A DNA stretch of 10,000 nucleotides, taken from assembly GCF_020217185.1 (NCBI RefSeq), contig NZ_JAIWNX010000170.1, forward strand, positions 1-10,000, given 5' to 3'. Of the stretch, positions 7,892 to 10,000 are shown piece after piece. Each line of letters opens with the position of its first letter. Position 1 is the stretch's first letter. The notes beneath the pieces were generated by a model. It saw only the letters and a program-made list of their open reading frames with translations. It did no database searches and was not told the DNA's origin. This DNA comes from Asticcacaulis sp. Lineage in GTDB: Bacteria > Pseudomonadota > Alphaproteobacteria > Caulobacterales > Caulobacteraceae. A program made the position numbers and the translations under genes.

Positions 7892-7913
7892 AGAGATGAT
7901 CAAGGCCATCTCT
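7892..7913. promoter_or_regulatory. 22-bp dyad upstream of the PAS-HTH regulator
   Basis: AGAGATG (7892-7898) and CATCTCT (7907-7913) are perfect 7-base arms around an 8-base spacer. The dyad ends 23 bases before the regulator ATG. It could be an autoregulatory operator or form a leader hairpin. Confidence 0.4.
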
Positions 7914-8002
7914 CCGGCATGATATTTCCTTGAAACTGGAATTTATATACACGCGTGCCGCGACCAAAGACAAGTTAAGTATAAAATATAACCCTGTGCT
8001 CT

Positions 8003-8021
8003 GGAAGGCTGCGGGCCTTCC
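8003..8021. other. GC-rich hairpin upstream of the flavoprotein operon
   Basis: GGAAGGC (8003-8009) pairs perfectly with GCCTTCC (8015-8021) around the 5-base loop TGCGG. No T-run follows on either strand, so it is not a classic terminator. If transcription starts in the AT-rich stretch upstream, it would lie in the 5' leader of the flavoprotein mRNA. Confidence 0.35.
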
Positions 8022-8035
8022 CAATCATCTCCGTC

Positions 8036-8064
8036 TGATCCGTGTCCTTTGCCTGAGCGTAATG
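8036..8064 (+). promoter_or_regulatory. Candidate ECF-type (RpoE/ChrR-like) promoter
   Basis: TGATCC (8036-8041) and TAATG (8060-8064), 18 bases apart, resemble the -35 TGATCC and -10 TAAGA elements described for the alphaproteobacterial singlet-oxygen sigma factor RpoE of Rhodobacter. Photolyase and flavoprotein genes belong to that regulon. Transcription would start near the ATG at 8070, giving a leaderless mRNA, which fits the poor Shine-Dalgarno there. The -10 match is imperfect and such short motifs can arise by chance. Confidence 0.25.
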
Positions 8065-8069
8065 GGGTC

Positions 8070-9014
8070 ATGTCACAACGTATCGGGATCATCGGGGCCG
8101 GGATCAGCGGTCTGTCGGCGGCGCAGCGGCTCATCGCGGCCGGCCACGCCGTCGATCTGTTTGACAAGGGCCGCGGCCCCGGCGGGCGTATGTCCACGCG
8201 GCGCGAGCGGATCAACGATACGGCGTACCTGTTTGACCACGGTGCGCAGTATTTTACCGTTCGTGATCCGCGCTTTGTGTCTCAGGTCGAGCATTGGGTA
8301 CAGCACGGGCTGGCCGCCCGCTGGCCAGACGCCGGGCCGGACGCCTTTGTCGGCACGCCCATGATGTGCTCGCCTCTGGCGCATCTGTGTGAGCGTTTTG
8401 GCGTGCGTTTCGGTACCCGTATTACGGCCATCACGGGCGCGCCGAGTGCTTGGTATCTCAGAGCCGAAAACGAGACTTTCGGCCCCTATGCGCAGGTGAT
8501 TGTCGCCATCCCGTCCGAACAGGCGGCTGATCTCTTGACGCCGTGGGCAGTGGATTTTGCGCAGACAGCCCGCGCTCACCCGTCGCAACCGTGCTGGACC
8601 ACGATGGTGTCTTTCTCGGAAGACCCGCCCGACCTTGCGCCCGTGATGCGCATTCCGGGGCCCGTGCTGGCGTGGGTCGCTAACAATGCCGCCAAGCCGG
8701 GCCGCGCGAAAACCAGCGCCTGGGTGCTACAGGCGACGCCCGACTGGACGGCGGCCTATATTGATCTGAGCCGCGAGGACGCCGCCGCCCCGATGTTCGC
8801 GGCCTGGCAGGCGCTGGTGAGCCACCCCCTGCCGCAACCGGTCCTGCTCAAGGCGCACCTGTGGCGCTATGCCCGCACAGGCGAGGGTGTGGACAGCCTT
8901 CTTTATAATAAGGCGCTGGGTCTCGGGCTCTGCGGCGACTGGTTGAAGGGACCGCGCGTCGAAGCGGCATGGCTGTCTGGCCTCGAACTGGCGGAGGCCC
9001 TCCTTGCGGCCTGA
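8070..9014 (+). CDS. Renalase-like NAD(P)/FAD-dependent oxidoreductase
   Basis: Soluble flavoprotein oxidoreductase of the amine-oxidase/renalase-like superfamily; 314 aa. Near the N-terminus a dinucleotide-binding beta-alpha-beta unit is clear: RIGIIGAGISGLSAAQRL (4-21; GxGxxG at 9-14), an acidic residue ending the second strand in VDLFDKG (28-34), then GRGPGGRMSTRR (34-45). FDHGAQYFTVRDPRF (55-69) is a family hallmark. The C-terminus has the second FAD contact, GLCGDWLKGPRVEAAWLSG (286-304). The reaction is unknown; renalases oxidise off-target dihydropyridine isomers of NAD(P)H, but that activity should not be assumed here. The ATG at 8070 is chosen over an in-frame TTG at 8049 because it opens directly on the Rossmann strand; a GGGG only two bases upstream is a poor ribosome site. 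It overlaps the next gene by 11 bases, so the two are very likely an operon. Confidence 0.9.
   Translation: MSQRIGIIGAGISGLSAAQRLIAAGHAVDLFDKGRGPGGRMSTRRERINDTAYLFDHGAQYFTVRDPRFVSQVEHWVQHGLAARWPDAGPDAFVGTPMMCSPLAHLCERFGVRFGTRITAITGAPSAWYLRAENETFGPYAQVIVAIPSEQAADLLTPWAVDFAQTARAHPSQPCWTTMVSFSEDPPDLAPVMRIPGPVLAWVANNAAKPGRAKTSAWVLQATPDWTAAYIDLSREDAAAPMFAAWQALVSHPLPQPVLLKAHLWRYARTGEGVDSLLYNKALGLGLCGDWLKGPRVEAAWLSGLELAEALLAA
8993..8997 (+). promoter_or_regulatory. Ribosome binding site selecting a TTG start
   Basis: GGAGG, inside the 3' end of the oxidoreductase gene, lies six bases before TTG at 9004-9006. It is the best Shine-Dalgarno match in the window for its spacing. It supports the unusual TTG start, since no ATG or GTG occurs in that frame near the start of homology. 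Confidence 0.75.
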
Positions 9015-10000
9015 AGCCCTGACCCGTGCGCAAGCGCTTGAGCGGCTCAGCGCCTTCCTGCCGCGTGCCGGAAGCGCCTATGGCCGTGAGCGCAATATTG
9101 ACCCCGGCCCCGAGGAAACCGGGCACGTGTCACGACTCTCACCCTATGTGCGTCACCGCCTGATTGGTGAATGGGAGCTGGCGCGGGCAGCCGAAAAGGC
9201 GCATGGCACCTCAGCAAGCAAGTTTATCGATGAGGTATGCTGGCGGGCCTACTGGCGCGGTTATCTGGAGATGCGGCCGGCGATCTGGGCGCGCTATATG
9301 GATTACCTGATCAGCGATGAGGCCGAAACCACGCGCAGCGGGGAGACTTACCGCTCGGCGATTGAGGGGCGCACAGGTATTGACGCCTTCGACGTCTGGG
9401 CCTCTGAGCTGATCACAACCGGTTATCTGCATAATCATGCCCGCATGTCGTTTGCCAGTATCTGGGTGCATACCCTGCGCCTGCCGTGGCAACTGGGCGC
9501 AGCCTTTTTCCTTGAGCATCTGCTCGATGGCGACGAAGCGGCCAATACCCTGTCGTGGCGCTGGGTCGCCGGGCTACATACGCCGGGCAAGGTCTATCTG
9601 GCGTCAACGGAGGCGATTGCCACCTGCTCCGCCGGGCGGTTTCGACCGACCGGATTGGCGCGAAACCCGGCCCCGGTTGTCATGGAGCCACCGCCCCCCG
9701 TGGTGACCTTACCGACCGCTCAACCGGCCCCACGCGCCCCCTCGGTCCTGCTGGTGACATCCGAAGACCTCGGCGCGGACGGGTTTCGATTGGCGGAACA
9801 GCCGATCGTCGGCGTGGCCGCGCTGGTGACGGGCAAGGCCCCGGTCGCGGCGGCTACGGCCTCGGTGGCGCAAACACTGGCACAGCAGATCGGAACCGAG
9901 GTCCGCCTCTTTAGCTCGCGTGCGGAACTGGAAAGCGCCTTGAGGTCGTTCGGGACGCGCACCCTGCTCACCAGCCGCCTGCCGGTCGGCCTGACGCGGG
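9004..10000 (+). CDS. Photolyase/cryptochrome-type FAD-binding protein (3' partial)
   Basis: At least 332 residues, running off the window. Residues about 8-215 match the FAD-binding domain of DNA photolyases/cryptochromes: VSRLSPYVRHRLIGEWEL (42-59), FIDEVCWRAYWRGYL (74-88; Glu and Trp at the E. coli substrate-pocket positions), GRTGIDAFDVWASEL (122-136), TGYLHNHARMSFASIW (139-154), and LLDGDEAANTLSWRWVAG (173-190), where the Asn matches the flavin-N5 residue of E. coli photolyase and SWRW its Trp-containing motif. The usual N-terminal antenna domain is absent: an upstream stop in this frame at 8944-8946 leaves no room. After a Pro-rich linker (223-246) comes an alpha/beta-looking region (SVLLVTSEDLG at 247-257, IVGVAALV at 268-275, then helices) that may be a displaced antenna-like domain. 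The TTG start follows GGAGG by six bases. It overlaps the oxidoreductase stop, implying an operon. Repair versus sensory function is undecided. Confidence 0.85.
   Translation, partial: MRPEALTRAQALERLSAFLPRAGSAYGRERNIDPGPEETGHVSRLSPYVRHRLIGEWELARAAEKAHGTSASKFIDEVCWRAYWRGYLEMRPAIWARYMDYLISDEAETTRSGETYRSAIEGRTGIDAFDVWASELITTGYLHNHARMSFASIWVHTLRLPWQLGAAFFLEHLLDGDEAANTLSWRWVAGLHTPGKVYLASTEAIATCSAGRFRPTGLARNPAPVVMEPPPPVVTLPTAQPAPRAPSVLLVTSEDLGADGFRLAEQPIVGVAALVTGKAPVAAATASVAQTLAQQIGTEVRLFSSRAELESALRSFGTRTLLTSRLPVGLTR

Larger units (their letters stand above)
7870..8069. promoter_or_regulatory. Divergent intergenic promoter region
   Basis: This 200-base gap separates the minus-strand regulator from the plus-strand flavoprotein operon. 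The stretch 7921-7992 is strikingly AT-rich against the neighbouring genes (for example TTAAGTATAAAATATAACC at 7975-7993) and probably holds one or both promoters. It also holds a dyad (7892-7913), a hairpin (8003-8021) and an ECF-like promoter candidate (8036-8064), listed separately. ORFs through it on both strands look like shadows. Confidence 0.6.

Noticed and set aside
7975..7993. TTAA-containing AT-rich stretch considered as a CtrA site
   Set aside because: The second TTAA half at seven-base spacing is absent (ATAT instead).
7930..8364. A plus-strand frame crossing the divergent promoter region into the oxidoreductase gene
   Set aside because: It overlaps the oxidoreductase in another frame, has a Ser/Arg/Pro-rich translation, and has no ribosome site or family motif.
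9555..9914. Plus-strand 119-codon frame inside the photolyase-like gene
   Set aside because: It is Gly/Arg-rich and out of frame with the well-supported FAD-binding protein; a shadow frame.

Overview
This window looks like a chromosome segment from a GC-rich alphaproteobacterium, most likely Caulobacteraceae (Asticcacaulis- or Caulobacter-like). The grounds are the Xanthomonas/Caulobacter-type TonB-dependent receptor, the dense GC-rich coding, and a double-PAS regulator beside a four-helix-bundle chemoreceptor. No database search was possible, so the taxonomic call is an inference.

Layout. (1) 1-4502, plus strand: a TonB-dependent receptor with an N-terminal STN signalling domain (15-2939). 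Its GTG start overlaps the stop of an unseen upstream frame. A gap with a perfect 14-bp hairpin and a terminator-like stem-loop follows, then a secreted PhoA-type alkaline phosphatase (3084-4502). (2) 4521-7869, minus strand, read right to left: a PAS-PAS-HTH regulator (7869-6853), a 320-bp repeat-rich regulatory gap, a methyl-accepting chemotaxis protein (6532-4832), and a 104-aa unknown protein coupled to it by an ATGA overlap (4835-4521). (3) 8070-10000, plus strand: a renalase-like FAD oxidoreductase (8070-9014) overlapped by a photolyase-type FAD-binding protein (9004 to beyond the window). A 200-bp AT-rich divergent promoter region separates blocks 2 and 3.

How the genes may work together. 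Block 1 looks like nutrient scavenging at the cell surface: a phosphatase exported across the inner membrane frees phosphate from organic esters, and a TonB-powered receptor imports a ligand while its STN domain reports occupancy, probably to a FecR/FecI pair upstream of the window. Block 2 couples a sensory regulator to a chemoreceptor module. Block 3 pairs two flavoproteins in what looks like a light or oxidative-stress repair operon.

The least ordinary features are the photolyase-like protein, which starts directly with the FAD-binding fold and carries an alpha/beta-looking region after it rather than before it; the unknown gene coupled to the chemoreceptor; and the clustered repeats and dyads in the two regulatory gaps. 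There are no tRNA, rRNA, insertion-sequence or CRISPR signals. All main reading frames are intact.
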